NCBI GenBank assembly: GCA_018136815.1 | Contig: CM030942.1 | Span: forward strand, 177,976-241,975 | Source of the DNA: Isochrysis galbana | Lineage: Eukaryota; Haptophyta; Isochrysidales; Isochrysidaceae | Length of the DNA: 64,000 nt | Direction: 5' to 3' | In this document: piece after piece, positions 41,842 through 51,830 of the stretch | Position numbering within the stretch: position 1 is the stretch's first letter | How the letters are laid out: each line of letters starts with the position of its first letter | Translations under genes and position numbers: made by a program | Notes under the pieces: generated by a model | The model's input: only the letters and a program-made list of their open reading frames with translations | Databases searched by the model: none | What the model was told of the DNA's origin: nothing

Positions 41842-42745
41842 CACCCCCGGGCTCTGCCGGGGTCTCTGCAGGGCATGCAGGGACATCTTCACCTGCGTCT
41901 TCAAAAAAAAAACCTTCTAATATTCTTACCGCACTCGCGGCGAATGGAACCACTACCTACTACACATAGTACGTAGCATACTTTCTACACCCCCACTCCC
42001 CGGCCCTTCTCCCCCCGCCATCAGGCGGCTCCCCCCGTGCACTACTAGGGGGATAGGGGTGAAGGGCTTAGATATGGTCCGGTGGTCCGCGCCACCCCCC
42101 GGTGATCTTTCCCCCCCTTCCTCCTGTGTCTCCGAGTGGGCGGCCGACTCTGTCTCGTCTTATCCTGTAAACAGGCGCGAGACTTACCGATTTTCCGGTG
42201 GGCGGAGCTCTCGCTCGCGCCCACCCCCTTCTCCGCGCTCTCTCTCCCCTCTCCTGCGGCACGCGCGATGGCGCGCCTGCGGCAGGCCTCCAGCTGCCCT
42301 CTGGCGGCCCCTGGAGGCTCCTGGAGGCCAGCTCAGGGGGCAGAGGAGGCTGGGGCTGGGCCCTGGCCTCCCCTGCCTCTCCCTCGCTGGCGCTCCCGAG
42401 CCTCTGGGGCCCCCACGCTGCACCTGTCTGCCTGTTGACCAGGGGGGGAGGGGGGGTTGGAGCGATGGGCTGGCCACGAGGGGCCAGGACGCGCGAATCA
42501 GGCGAGCCTGTCAGGGAGAGAGTGGGTCAGTAGGGCAGTGGCCTCCTGGCAAGCCATCAGGCATGCCAGGAGGATGGGTGGTTCCTCCCCCATGGCAGGG
42601 GAGGAGTGGAGAGAGGGGGGGGCTCGTGCCCCCCCATGGGTCAACCAAGTATAAACTTAGTTGTTCACCTGCGTCTTCACCTGCGTCGGCGTGCGGCATC
42701 GGCCAGCGGCTTAGTGCAGGTGCACATCTTCCTAGTTGCCAATTG
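41842..42745. repeat. Repeat A right end, split by a SINE-like insertion
   Basis: The segments 41842-41903 and 42664-42745 together correspond to the right end of repeat A (as at 53460-53594). The left segment carries GGGCTCTGCCGGGGTCTCTG and the right carries CTGCGTCGGCGTGCGGCATC. They are separated by the insertion at 41904-42663, which duplicated 16 bp of this repeat. Confidence 0.85.
41904..42663 (-). mobile_element. SINE-like element, 760 bp, with 16-bp target duplication
   Basis: The 16-bp word TTCACCTGCGTCTTCA lies at 41888-41903 and 42664-42679. Read on the minus strand, the element starts CAACTAAGTTTATACTTGG, runs through a GC-rich body, and ends GCGGTAAGAATATTAGAAGG plus a T run. 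Long target duplications, an asymmetric layout and the homopolymer tail point to target-primed reverse transcription. The tail resembles that of the LINE at 35111. It has no coding capacity I can recognise. At 760 bp it is long for a SINE and could be an internally deleted LINE relative. Confidence 0.8.
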
Positions 42746-43110
42746 GATTTTTTTATTACTAGCTGGTCGTCTTCATCGACTCGCTCACTCGATGGATTGA
42801 GGCTGAGCCGGTGGAGCGGTAAAAGCACTAGAACAAAACGACAAGTAGTCTATAGTCTAGGCCACACCAGGCTCCAGTTATCCCATAGAGAGATGCACAC
42901 ACGAAACGTGAACAAGGGGCGAAAGCGGCGGACGGCGGTGTTCATCGGTTGTCGAGCAAGTGAAATCCCGGAGTGAAACCCGAGTGAAACCGACTCAAAA
43001 ACCCTGTTTTACCAATGTCATATTTTTGGCACTTTGGGGTAGTATTTTTTAGTCGTAGAAGAGACGGTGCTTGTGTGGGTCAGCTCTGTCTCTGTCCGTC
43101 TCTCGCGACG
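42746..43110. other. Intergenic, no gene recognised
   Basis: About 365 bp lies between the repeat nest and the GA tract before the LRR gene. No feature is recognised. Confidence 0.4.
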
Positions 43111-43119
43111 GTTGACTTG

Positions 43120-43122
43120 CTC

Positions 43123-43199
<77 letters not shown>

Positions 43200-43315
43200 T
43201 TGGGGTGAAGAAAGACTGAGAGAGAGAGAGAAAGGAAAAGAAAGGGAGGGAGAGGGAGAGAGGGAGAGAGAGAGAGAGAGCGAGCGAGCGAGTGAGAGAG
43301 AGAGAGAGAGGGCAG
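43120..43315. repeat. GA tract upstream of the LRR gene
   Basis: A pure GA run of about 75 bp (43123-43197) is followed by mixed GA/G sequence with GAGC and GAGT interruptions to about 43313. It ends about 70 bp before the start codon. Confidence 0.9.
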
Positions 43316-43381
43316 CGACTGCCACTGTGCGTTTGACACGCTGTCTCCCCCTACCCCTTCCCCTTCCTTCTCTGCCCCCCA

Positions 43382-45913
43382 ATGTCTCGCGGCGCTCCGC
43401 TCCGCTCAGAGAGCCGCGCTGCCATCGCCAGAGAGCTGTACGCCGGCCGCTGCCGCGACAAGAGTGAGCCGCCTACACCGCTTGGCATCAAGCACTTTCT
43501 CAACTCGGTTGCGCGGCTAGCGGCGGAGCGGAGGGGCGACTCCCGCTCCCTTCGTCTACGCTCGCTCCAGCTCGGGCCACGCGCAGGCATCGTGCTTGCA
43601 CGTGCACTCGCTGGCACAGAGATCGAGTCCATCGACCTTAGCGACAACCCGAGCCTTGGAGATACAGGTGCCACCGCATTGCTTCCGCTGCTCACATCAG
43701 GGCAGCTGAGGCAGCTTCACCTTGGTGCGTGTGGGCTCCGCGCAGCCTTCTCAACTGCTCTTTTGCAGGCCCTTGCATCTGCACCTCTTCTACCGCTCAC
43801 GAGCCTCAAGTTGGGCGGAGCCCCAACTGGAGAGCTCAGCATTAGCACCCAACTTGGGGCTAGCGGTTCCAACAGACTGCCTACGCTCACAGCGCTGCTT
43901 GTAGAGCTGCGGGCGCACTGCCCAGATCTGCACGAGCTCGGCCTCTCGCATATCGCGCTCGGAGAGGCTCCGGACCTGGATAAGGGTGTTGCCGCTCTCG
44001 CCGCGCTCATGAGCGACAATTCTGTGCAGCTCACTAGCTTAGATCTATCTCACAATGAGCTCTACACACCAGCAATTGAGCCGCTTGTGGCTGCACTGCC
44101 AGCTTCGCAGCACTTGCGTACACTCGACCTCTCGCACAATCCGCTCGGAGATACAGGCGTCATCGTGCTGGCTTCCGCCCTGAGCCCGTCAACATATGCC
44201 GCAGCCGCCGCGGCTGCAGAAAAGGCCACGCAGGTCCCTCCGACCATAAAGCCAAGGGCAGCGATACCCGCTACAGGAGCTACGACACGTACACGTTGTG
44301 GGGCTTCGGCCGGCCGCCTCTCGTCGGGCATCTTACACCCACCGGCGCGGATGGCAGCAGAGGCACGGCTTGATGCCGCCGTGGCCAGCATTGATGTCAC
44401 GACCGCTAACTCTGAATCCCTCCTGCGCATGCACCACTCGCCACCACGCGTGTGGCCGGCAGTTCGACCCATGTCCTCGCCACGCGATCGCCCACCGCCC
44501 TCCATAGTGGCGAGGGCGCGCCCTCAGTCTTCTGCACCTGCCGGGCGCGGTGCGGCCGCGGTAGCGGCCCTTGTGCAGCCTGTGAAGCCCACGCCCGCCC
44601 TTGCACCTTCTGGCTCGCTCCCGCCTGCCGCTCGGCTAGAATCCCTCTGCTTGAATGCCATTGGCTTGGGACGCAATGGCGCCATGGAGCTCGGGCGCGC
44701 GCTAGGCGCTGCCGACTGCGTCCTGCGCTCCCTCGACGTTTCCGACAATCCGGGCATGGGCGATATTGGTGTCGCAGCGCTTTGCCGCGGCGTGGCTTGC
44801 TCCCGAGTCACGTCCTTTGCGATTGCCGGTTGCAGCATGAACGACAGAGGTGCCGCCGCACTTGGGGCGGCGTTGCGCGGACTCAATTGCCGCATCCAGT
44901 CGATACGCCTGCAGCGCAATCCTCTGGGTGACCCAGGAGCTGTCGCACTTGCGGCAGCGCTTGTGCGCAACACCAGCCTACGCTCGCTCGACGCCTCGAA
45001 AGCGAACATCAGCGACGAGGGAGCGGTCGCCATTTGTCTCTCCCTACAGCGAAATAGCACGTTGCAGAAACTTCGATTAGACCAAAATCTGATCTCAGCC
45101 GAAGGAGGCGAGGCGATGCTACGAGAGCTTCGGGTGGCGTTGGCTCCGCAGAAGGCGACGACGGTTGGCGGTGGTGGATCTGGTGCTTTGCGCAGTTGCC
45201 TCGAGCACCTGAGCGTCAGTGGGAATTCTCTTTCCTTTAGCGTTCTGCGCGAGATGAAGTCACTGTGTGAAACCAACCGGCAACGCATGTCGGTGCCGCC
45301 AAATCTAGAACGTGAGATCGATGAGTTGGCGCCCTCAGCGCCTGCGCTTGATTCGGCCCACTCCGAGTTGGCAGCAATAGAAGCACGGGCTGCAGATGTG
45401 ACGGCAGAGATCGCAACACTCGAGGCCAACATACGTTCGGTGCGAGCGCGGTCTGATGCCATCTCAGTTGGCGGGCGAGACGCCCTCAAAATGCACGAAG
45501 AAGCGCTGGCCAAATTCGAGGCGGTGCGCGCAGCCACGCGCGCTGAACGGGAGCATGAGCAGGCCAAGTTCGAGTCGGAGCGCGATCAAGTACAGGCCCG
45601 CGTACGAGCCGAGCAGGAGCGCGCTCGCGGCGCCGATGCCACCGCCGCAGCTCTCCCCGAGCAGGCCGAAGAGCAAATGGACGAAGCTATCGCAGAGCTC
45701 ATGAAATTGGACCTCGCTCTCGCTGCGAATGGCGCGCGGATTGAGCACGCACGAGCCAGGAGGGTATGGGCTGAAGCTTCCATAGACGCCATCAACGTCG
45801 CTGCCGCCGCCCACTATGCCGCCGAGGCGCAAAAAGCCGCAGAGGCGGCCGCTCCAGGTCCTGTCTCTTCCAAAGGCAGGACCAGCGCGCACAAAGGTGG
45901 CAAGAAGTCATAG
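43382..45913 (+). CDS. Leucine-rich-repeat protein with C-terminal coiled coil
   Basis: The single-exon, 843-residue protein has ribonuclease-inhibitor-type LRRs in two blocks. The first (about 45-265) shows IESIDLSDNPSLGDTGATAL, LTSLDLSHNEL and LRTLDLSHNPLGDTGVIVLA. The second (about 410-640) shows LRSLDVSDNPGMGDIGVAAL, IQSIRLQRNPLGDPGAVALA and LRSLDASKANISDEGAVAI. A Pro/Ala/Arg-rich spacer of about 140 residues divides them. From about 650 to 830 a long coiled coil rich in Glu, Ala and Arg follows, then a Lys/Gly-rich tail. The combination resembles scaffold proteins of centrosomes or axonemes, such as LRRC45, but I cannot assign orthology. A structural or signalling scaffold is the likely role. 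The start ATG lies about 70 bp after the GA tract. Confidence 0.85.
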   Translation: MSRGAPLRSESRAAIARELYAGRCRDKSEPPTPLGIKHFLNSVARLAAERRGDSRSLRLRSLQLGPRAGIVLARALAGTEIESIDLSDNPSLGDTGATALLPLLTSGQLRQLHLGACGLRAAFSTALLQALASAPLLPLTSLKLGGAPTGELSISTQLGASGSNRLPTLTALLVELRAHCPDLHELGLSHIALGEAPDLDKGVAALAALMSDNSVQLTSLDLSHNELYTPAIEPLVAALPASQHLRTLDLSHNPLGDTGVIVLASALSPSTYAAAAAAAEKATQVPPTIKPRAAIPATGATTRTRCGASAGRLSSGILHPPARMAAEARLDAAVASIDVTTANSESLLRMHHSPPRVWPAVRPMSSPRDRPPPSIVARARPQSSAPAGRGAAAVAALVQPVKPTPALAPSGSLPPAARLESLCLNAIGLGRNGAMELGRALGAADCVLRSLDVSDNPGMGDIGVAALCRGVACSRVTSFAIAGCSMNDRGAAALGAALRGLNCRIQSIRLQRNPLGDPGAVALAAALVRNTSLRSLDASKANISDEGAVAICLSLQRNSTLQKLRLDQNLISAEGGEAMLRELRVALAPQKATTVGGGGSGALRSCLEHLSVSGNSLSFSVLREMKSLCETNRQRMSVPPNLEREIDELAPSAPALDSAHSELAAIEARAADVTAEIATLEANIRSVRARSDAISVGGRDALKMHEEALAKFEAVRAATRAEREHEQAKFESERDQVQARVRAEQERARGADATAAALPEQAEEQMDEAIAELMKLDLALAANGARIEHARARRVWAEASIDAINVAAAAHYAAEAQKAAEAAAPGPVSSKGRTSAHKGGKKS

Positions 45914-46369
45914 CATCTCCCTCGCCTGCTAGTTCCTCTTGTAGCGAGCTCATGCTCAAAAGGCCAGCTACCTTCGCACATAGTCTCTATTGTACATGGC
46001 CGGCCAGCTATACTGCCGTGCTAACGATAACGGGGAGAGGGAGGGAGTGAGAGAAATTCTTGAAGATTCGGGGCTACACACCTTCAATTAAATTATTAAT
46101 GTTATATCCTAGCCAACCCCACTAGCTAATTGGACACAACTTTTCAGTCCCGGAATCCCGCCATGCCTGACGAGCCAGGTGTCCGAGTGGTGCCAGGGGG
46201 AGGGGGCACTGCCCCCTCCCCTCGATATTTGTCCTCCCCCCAGTGCATGCACCGACGCTGCGCACCCCAGCACACCCTCTCCTCGAGGCCACGCTGCACG
46301 CTGGGGGGGAAACCCTTTCGGGTAAAATAACGCAAGGGGGGGGGGGGGAGGGGGGGCACTCGTGAGTTT
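45914..46369. other. Intergenic with SINE-like palindromic segment
   Basis: At 46190-46215 the sequence GGGGGAGGGGGCACTGCCCC folds on itself, and a poly-G run is at 46337-46350. On the minus strand 46050-46080 resembles the tail of the LINE fragment at 29961-29985. No gene is seen. Confidence 0.35.
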
Positions 46370-47100
46370 AGGGGCCTAGAGAGCTAATCTCCCTCGCCCG
46401 AGCGAGTGGCGAGTGGCCACGACAAGCCACGGCCCTTCCCTCCTGGCTCTGTCTCTGGCGCCCCCGTCTTCTCTTACCCAAATAGGTCGAGAAGACACGT
46501 AAACACCGGAGGGGAGAGCTGCCGCTCCCCGCTCCCCTCCCTCTTCCCTCTTCTTCCTCTCTTCCCTGCGGCGGGGGCCCATGGCGCGCGCCTGCGGCCG
46601 CCCTCTTCAGGAAGGTAGTAGTTAGTATGGTTAGTAAACGGAAACGGGCGGAGTGAGGGGCTGGCGACAGGTAGAAGAGCGGAGGGAGCGGCGCAAGTGC
46701 GCTCAGGGGAGCCCTCTCGAAGTAAGGTTCCCCGGGCGCCGTCGCTTATTCTGCGGAGGACTGCTCGAGCAGGCTGGCTTGCCCTTAGGGCCTTTCATGC
46801 TTCTCAACGGGACGACTGCAAGGGATCGCTCCCCCCCCCCCCCCCGGTGCTTTTCCCTGGTGAGTCTTCAATGTACATGCTACTTTGGCGACTAACTGAG
46901 TTTTCACCCTAATGAGCTTGTGGGGAGTTCTAACGGGAGCCGGGGGCCTGCGAGGGGGGAGTTATAACCAGGTGCATAGATTTGTGTGCCTAGGTTTGTA
47001 ATGCGGTCATGTAGTGTGTCGTGGCTCGTGGCTCGTGGCTCGTCGTGTTGGTGCATGGCTAGTGGCAGTAGCGGCACTAATATTCAGTTGTTTTATTATT
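46370..47100 (+). repeat. SINE-like repeat (B/D superfamily), diverged copy
   Basis: From about 46745 onward it follows 57583-57911. GGAGGACTGCTCG, the poly-C run before GGTGCTTTT, CTTGTGGGGAGTT, GGGAGCCGGGGGCCTGCGAG and a CACTAATATTCAGTTGTTTT end are shared. The 5' part is more diverged. It runs into a TCA microsatellite. Confidence 0.65.
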
Positions 47101-47107
47101 ATCATTA

Positions 47108-47140
47108 TATCATCATCATCATCATCATCATCATCATTAT
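47108..47140. repeat. TCA/TTA microsatellite
   Basis: A run of TCA triplets flanked by TTA triplets follows directly after the T-rich end of the SINE-like repeat, a common place for tail-derived microsatellites. Confidence 0.85.
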
Positions 47141-48016
47141 TATTAGAGGCAACGAAAGATAGGTGAGGTTCCTACGGGTATTGGTGGGTGGCCGCACGCC
47201 CTTACATGAATTGCGCATGGCACGCCATGGCGACAACCCTCTCCCTCTCCCATGCAGCACGTCTCAGGCCCATTGCCCCCCCCTTTGCCCTTTGGCCAAG
47301 GCGACGCACCGCAGGAGCTCCGGATTCAGAGCTGGACAGTGAGAGTGGTGAGCCAAGCCAAGAGCCTTAAAGTTGTTGATATGCTAAAGCGTCAAGTGCG
47401 CGCTAGCCGATATCCCGACATCGCGGGGGCGGCGAGCAACGCACAAGAACTTCGAACTCCCGAAGGCTTCTTGGGTGGCCACGCGCACCGCAATAATTTC
47501 CAATGGTATGGCGGCATGTGAGCCCCGGGCAACCAACTGACAAGACCACACCCCAATCGACAAAAAAGCACTGTGCATTGGATATGTACTCGGCACCGGA
47601 GAGGTTCGACACATTCACTCAAACGTACGAGCATGCCACATGAGTCTCGGGACGGGAATGATCTTCAATCTCCTCCTCTACCTCGCATACGATTTGTCAC
47701 CTGGCTAATCTACTGCTGAGACTGAAGCACAAAGGTGCTTGCCACAGACAAGGGTCCCTGTTGTACTAGCTGCTCATCTGAAGAATGTGGCCCGGCCACG
47801 TGACCGCGCCCTGCATTGTCGTTGGAAAATGAAAACGAGCGCAATACTGAGTGCGAACACGATACAGATTGACTCAAACGTCAGGCCGTGCGCGATGATA
47901 GCAGGAGAGTTTGCCTCTTCAAGCTTGCCTAGATTCATGGCCCCTACAATGGGCGAGGATAGGGAAATGTGACGGAGAATGAAGACCGCTATGAGATATA
48001 TCCAGCACAACCTTGC
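47141..48016. other. Intergenic, no gene recognised
   Basis: A minus frame at 47774-48010 contains a hydrophobic stretch (ICIVFALSIALVFIF) downstream of the PAN-like gene's stop. It could be an alternative last exon of that gene, but no splice link was established. Confidence 0.3.
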
Positions 48017-48507
48017 CTATGCCACTCTCTGCAGGGATTGCGCACCGAACATCGAAGACTCCTTCACGTAACTCACCCAATTCGCATCTTGTTGCACCTT
48101 GGAACCCGCCTGCGGTTGATGGCATGCTTGCTGTCAGGATGGCTGGCGTCTAACAACGAAAGTAGAAAGGGTAGATTGATGGTAACACTAGGACTGCCCA
48201 CCTTGAATGTCACGGTCACCTCGTCTCCGGGACGTTCGTCTGCTCCGCCAAAGGTGAACCCCTTGCACCTTTTGTGGGAGTTGCACCAGGCCTTGGCCTG
48301 GTCGATGTCCATGGTCTCCATCATCACATTCTCAGCCTCAGCAATGTAGCCATGCACAACAACGTATGAGTGGCGCTTCTCCTCCTGTAGCTCGTCTTCA
48401 AGTGCTTGCAGCCGGAGTTTGAGCAGTTCGTTTTCCTCTGCAAGAGAGCCATCGGTCTCGCTGTTGGTCGGCGCGCCCAATGCTAGAACGAGGATCAGAC
48501 CGAGCAT
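48017..48507 (-). CDS. Small PAN/apple-like secreted protein
   Basis: Exons 48202-48507 and 48017-48109 join across a 92-nt intron (donor AAG/GTGGGC, acceptor ACCGCAG) in phase 0, giving 132 residues. Residues 1-16 (MLGLILVLALGAPTNS) form a signal peptide or short anchor. A short heptad-like helix follows (ENELLKLRLQALEDEL). The rest resembles a PAN/apple-like fold: AKAWCNSHKRCKGFTFGG with two cysteines, then VTVTFK joined to AGSKVQQDANWVSYVKES. PAN-type modules bind proteins or carbohydrates outside the cell. Only two cysteines are present, fewer than in classic PAN domains, so the family assignment is tentative. Splicing restores a typical domain ending, which supports the model. Confidence 0.7.
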
Positions 48508-49065
48508 GTGTCAATCGAAGCGTGGAGCAGTGGGTCGCACACAACGAGAAAGAAGTGCGATGAGCTCTTTGCACCCTGCTACCACCGCTCGTCGGCCGCC
48601 TCTCGCGAGCCTCGGGCCCTACGCCTCTAACCACTGCTGCTACTTCCTTGTCTGTGCACCCCTGCCTCCTCCTCCGCCCTCCCTACCTCTGCCCGCTTGC
48701 AGCTTCCTCCAATGCTCTCGTCTTGTCCCTTCACTAGCTTCCTCCCTTCCTCTCTCTGCAGTAGCTACGAGAGCCGATGGCGTGCCCGGTCCCACTCGCG
48801 GAAAGGGAGGGTGATGGACGCAGGGCGTTTGAGGAAGGCCGCAGAGGGCGGGGGGAACAGGGCCGATGCGAGAGGAGTAGGGAGAGGGACGGGGAGGACG
48901 GGGAGCTGCGGCAGCGAAGGGGAAAGAGAGGATGGCGCGACAAGCGCGTATCGCGAGGCGAGGAGAGAGGAGAGAAGAGAGAGGAGAGAAGATAGAGGAG
49001 AGGAGAGAAGAGAAGAGACAGGAGAGAAGAGAGAGGAGAGGAGAGAGAGGAAACCCAGGAGAGAG

Positions 49066-49121
<56 letters not shown>

Positions 49122-50151
49122 CGGTTGGCGCGGGACGACCGCCGCCAGCAATGAAAGAAAGGAAGGATGGTTCTCCCCGTAAAGGGATCTTTCACGAGGT
49201 CTCCCACACCGGGAGGGAGCGAGTGAGGGCGCTTTGTGGGGAGAGAGAGAGGGGGGGGAGAGAATAATAGGGGAGGGGGAGGAGGAGGAGGGGCCAGATT
49301 CGATTTCTTTTCATGTGAATCAAACGACGAGTTGTATTTTTAGGACTGCTCTAATGGGCCGTCTAATCCATCCATCCATCCATCCTCCGTCCCACGGGCG
49401 AACGGCTCCAGCTCAGCCACCGTCTTGCTGGCCACCTTTAGCGCTAGACCTCTATATCCTCATATGTAATTTTACTGTTGTGCATGCAGTCCTTCCGCAT
49501 TCCGGAAACAAGAGGAACCAGTCCGCCACCAATGCCAACGCCGGAGCTGGAGCGCATGGGCCGTGGTAGTGGTAGAAGCCATACCGTCGTTAGCGTGCGC
49601 AACTGAGATTAGCGGCTGACACAAGGCGCCAGTCGTACGTGGTACGGAGCTTCTTGCTACGGGGCGCATACTCACAAACATGAACGCATCCTCATCACCA
49701 CATCTCAACACGGCGTCGAGGCAGACATCACAGATATCGTCACCGCAACCACAAGTACACAAGTACAAGGGAGTCTACCCAGCCAGCCTCTACACCTACG
49801 GAGTGGGGGTGCGTTGGCTATCCTATGGTCTCCACCGAACTAGTACGACGGCGAGGCAAGTTTATGCAAGGTTGGGTGGCGGCGATCTAGAACGCAAAAC
49901 CAAAGACACAGCACTGCTGTGGCTGGCGACGCTAAGCAAGTCATGACAGCAAAGAGCACCACCATGAGGCAATGCGGCAGGGAGGGCAGGGAACTCGAAA
50001 CCCTCATCATGGTGCAGCTTGGGCCGTCTGCAACAATGTGTCACCCCCTTATGTGGCAAAAGATTTCCGATTTCGGGTGCAGGGATCGAAGCAGCGTCTG
50101 CCGCGCCATCGAGCAAGCCATCAAGCAGTGAATCCGGCGCGTCAGGACATT
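48508..50151. other. Intergenic with GA tract, no gene
   Basis: The stretch 48940-49290 is purine-rich with a clean GA run at about 49075-49118. CATC repeats lie at 49370-49384. No frame between here and the methyltransferase stop is convincing. Confidence 0.45.
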
Positions 50152-50925
50152 TCACCGGATGTAGGACGAGTCATAGTCACTGTGTGGCTGCACAAGTGGG
50201 ACGAATCGGACATCCATTACTGGCTTGTAGCTGACAGTACCGTCTGATGCCTTGTCCACCTGCAGAAGCTGCTGCGCGCCACCGTCCGGGCCAACCGGAA
50301 CAACCATTCGTCCAGGGCTCTTGAGCTGCGAGACTAGCGCCTGAGGTACTTTCTCTGCGGCTGCGCCGACGTGGATGGCGTCAAACTGCTTTCCTGGAAC
50401 GCCCTTCCACCCGTCGCCGACTTCAAGAGTGATGCGCGCCGTCTCCGGAACCGGCTGCTTCTTCAAATTTGCCTTGCCGAACTCGACGAGCTCCGGTATC
50501 ACTTCGATCCCATGGATGTCTCCTTGTGGGCACATGTGCGCGAGGACGGCGAGCAGGTAGCCCGACCCGGCGCCCACGTCAAGCACAGCGGCATCGGGAC
50601 TGGTGAGGTACGGGCTGAGTTGATCGAGGGCAAAGGCATGCATGTGAGGCGCCGAAATCGTCTGCGCATACCCGATTGGTAGCGGCCTGTCCTCGTGCGC
50701 TGAGCGAAGAAGCTCCGGAGGCACAAAGGCGGCTCGGTCAACCTTGCGGAGCGCCTGCTCGACAGGCGCGTGCTTGAGCGTTCCGTCACGCCGCATGTTG
50801 GAGACGAGCTCTTCGTGTGTCCGCCCGCTGCTCTTCCACGCCATCGCACACGCCGAGCTCTGAGAGAGCAGTGCAAGCAGAGCAGTGCGGCGGGAGGTGG
50901 CACCCAGCGCGGGACGGCCGCCCAT
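50152..50925 (-). CDS. PCMT1: Protein-L-isoaspartate O-methyltransferase
   Basis: The 257-residue, single-exon protein matches PIMT/PCMT throughout. After a targeting-like leader of about 27 residues come HEELVSNMRRDGTLKHAPVE and AFVPPELLRSAHEDRPLPIG, then the substrate loop GYAQTISAPHMHA. The SAM-binding motif LDVGAGSGYLLAVLA, the second motif GIEVIPELVEFGKANL, and a C-terminal IHVGAAAEKVPQALVSQLKS block follow. The enzyme methylates isoaspartyl residues to start repair of aged proteins. The leader suggests export from the cytosol to an organelle or the secretory path. Its neighbours give no functional link. Confidence 0.93.
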   Translation of the reverse strand: MGGRPALGATSRRTALLALLSQSSACAMAWKSSGRTHEELVSNMRRDGTLKHAPVEQALRKVDRAAFVPPELLRSAHEDRPLPIGYAQTISAPHMHAFALDQLSPYLTSPDAAVLDVGAGSGYLLAVLAHMCPQGDIHGIEVIPELVEFGKANLKKQPVPETARITLEVGDGWKGVPGKQFDAIHVGAAAEKVPQALVSQLKSPGRMVVPVGPDGGAQQLLQVDKASDGTVSYKPVMDVRFVPLVQPHSDYDSSYIR

Positions 50926-51730
50926 CCGTACACACGAGATTCTCGCACTACTCCCTATGTGGAGTAGAGAGGGGAAGGGAGGAGAGAGACAAGGGAGTTT
51001 AGAGATACTCTTGACTCTTGATTGGGATTACTCTAGCTTACTCTACATAGAAGTGCGGGGCGGGCGGCGGAGGCGGCCGACGGAGAGGAGAAGATCCTTC
51101 CAATCGATCATCCATCCATAATCTTCCCTAATCAAGTTCTTCCAATCATCTCCATCACACCGCCACGAGAACGAACGAGACTCGCTCGACGCTCGCTCGG
51201 TTTATACTTTGAGTTCCGACGAGAGCGGTCAGCAACAACCTCAAAAGGAACATAGCTCTGTGCCGAGGGCCTCCGGAATGGCACCCATCCCCACCCAAAC
51301 ACACTGCACTCCACATTGAAAAGCACCCTCTCTACATAATAATACATAATACATAATACGGATGAAGCGGTGCCTTGTTCTCTACTTTCTAGGACAAGTC
51401 AGTTGGATGTATTGTGTATTGTGTATCGGGAACGTGTTGCGTTTTGCTACAGAAAATTCTCACAATCACAAATTTCCTCACTCAAGTCTCATCTCTCAAC
51501 TCTCAACTCTCAACTCCAACTCCGACTCCGACTTTGGGACCGTCTAATTTTTACTTTTTACCCCTAATAAAAATCCTTGTCGTAGTTTGACTAGCCTATC
51601 GCCTATCTATCCATTCTTCGTCCAGAACGCAGAACCGGAACTTGCACCATTACCAAGCACTTCTCCGACCTCGACAGAGTCAGGCCGGGACGGCAGCCGG
51701 AAGCCTGAAGGCTGAAAGAAGACCACAATC
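50926..51730. other. Upstream region of the methyltransferase, no gene
   Basis: It contains repeated TACTC words at 50946-51050, an ATAATACATAATACATAATA run near 51337-51360 and repeated CTCAACT words near 51495. No coding frame is supported. Confidence 0.4.
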
Positions 51731-51830
51731 CTGGATGTGAAACACGCCATGGAGCCCCCCCGCCCCCGTCGTGATAGTACCGGGCTAGTGGGAGTAGTGG
51801 TACTAACGCTCAGTTGTTTTATTATTCCTT
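51731..51830 (+). repeat. SINE-like repeat 3' end fragment
   Basis: The segment from about 51772, TAGTACCGGGCTAGTGGGAG through CTAACGCTCAGTTGTTTTATT, matches 57860-57911. Its T-rich end overlaps the stop codon of the neighbouring minus-strand exon, so the insertion may have truncated that protein. Confidence 0.75.

Noticed and set aside
43049-43382. Ser/Leu repeat frames antisense to the GA tract
   Set aside because: Pure GA/CT translation with no stop codons; no gene evidence.
46160-46215. tRNA-like A box (GTGTCCGAGTGGT)
   Set aside because: It resembles the 5' part of a serine or leucine tRNA, but no matching B box or cloverleaf follows, so neither a tRNA nor a tRNA-derived SINE is claimed.
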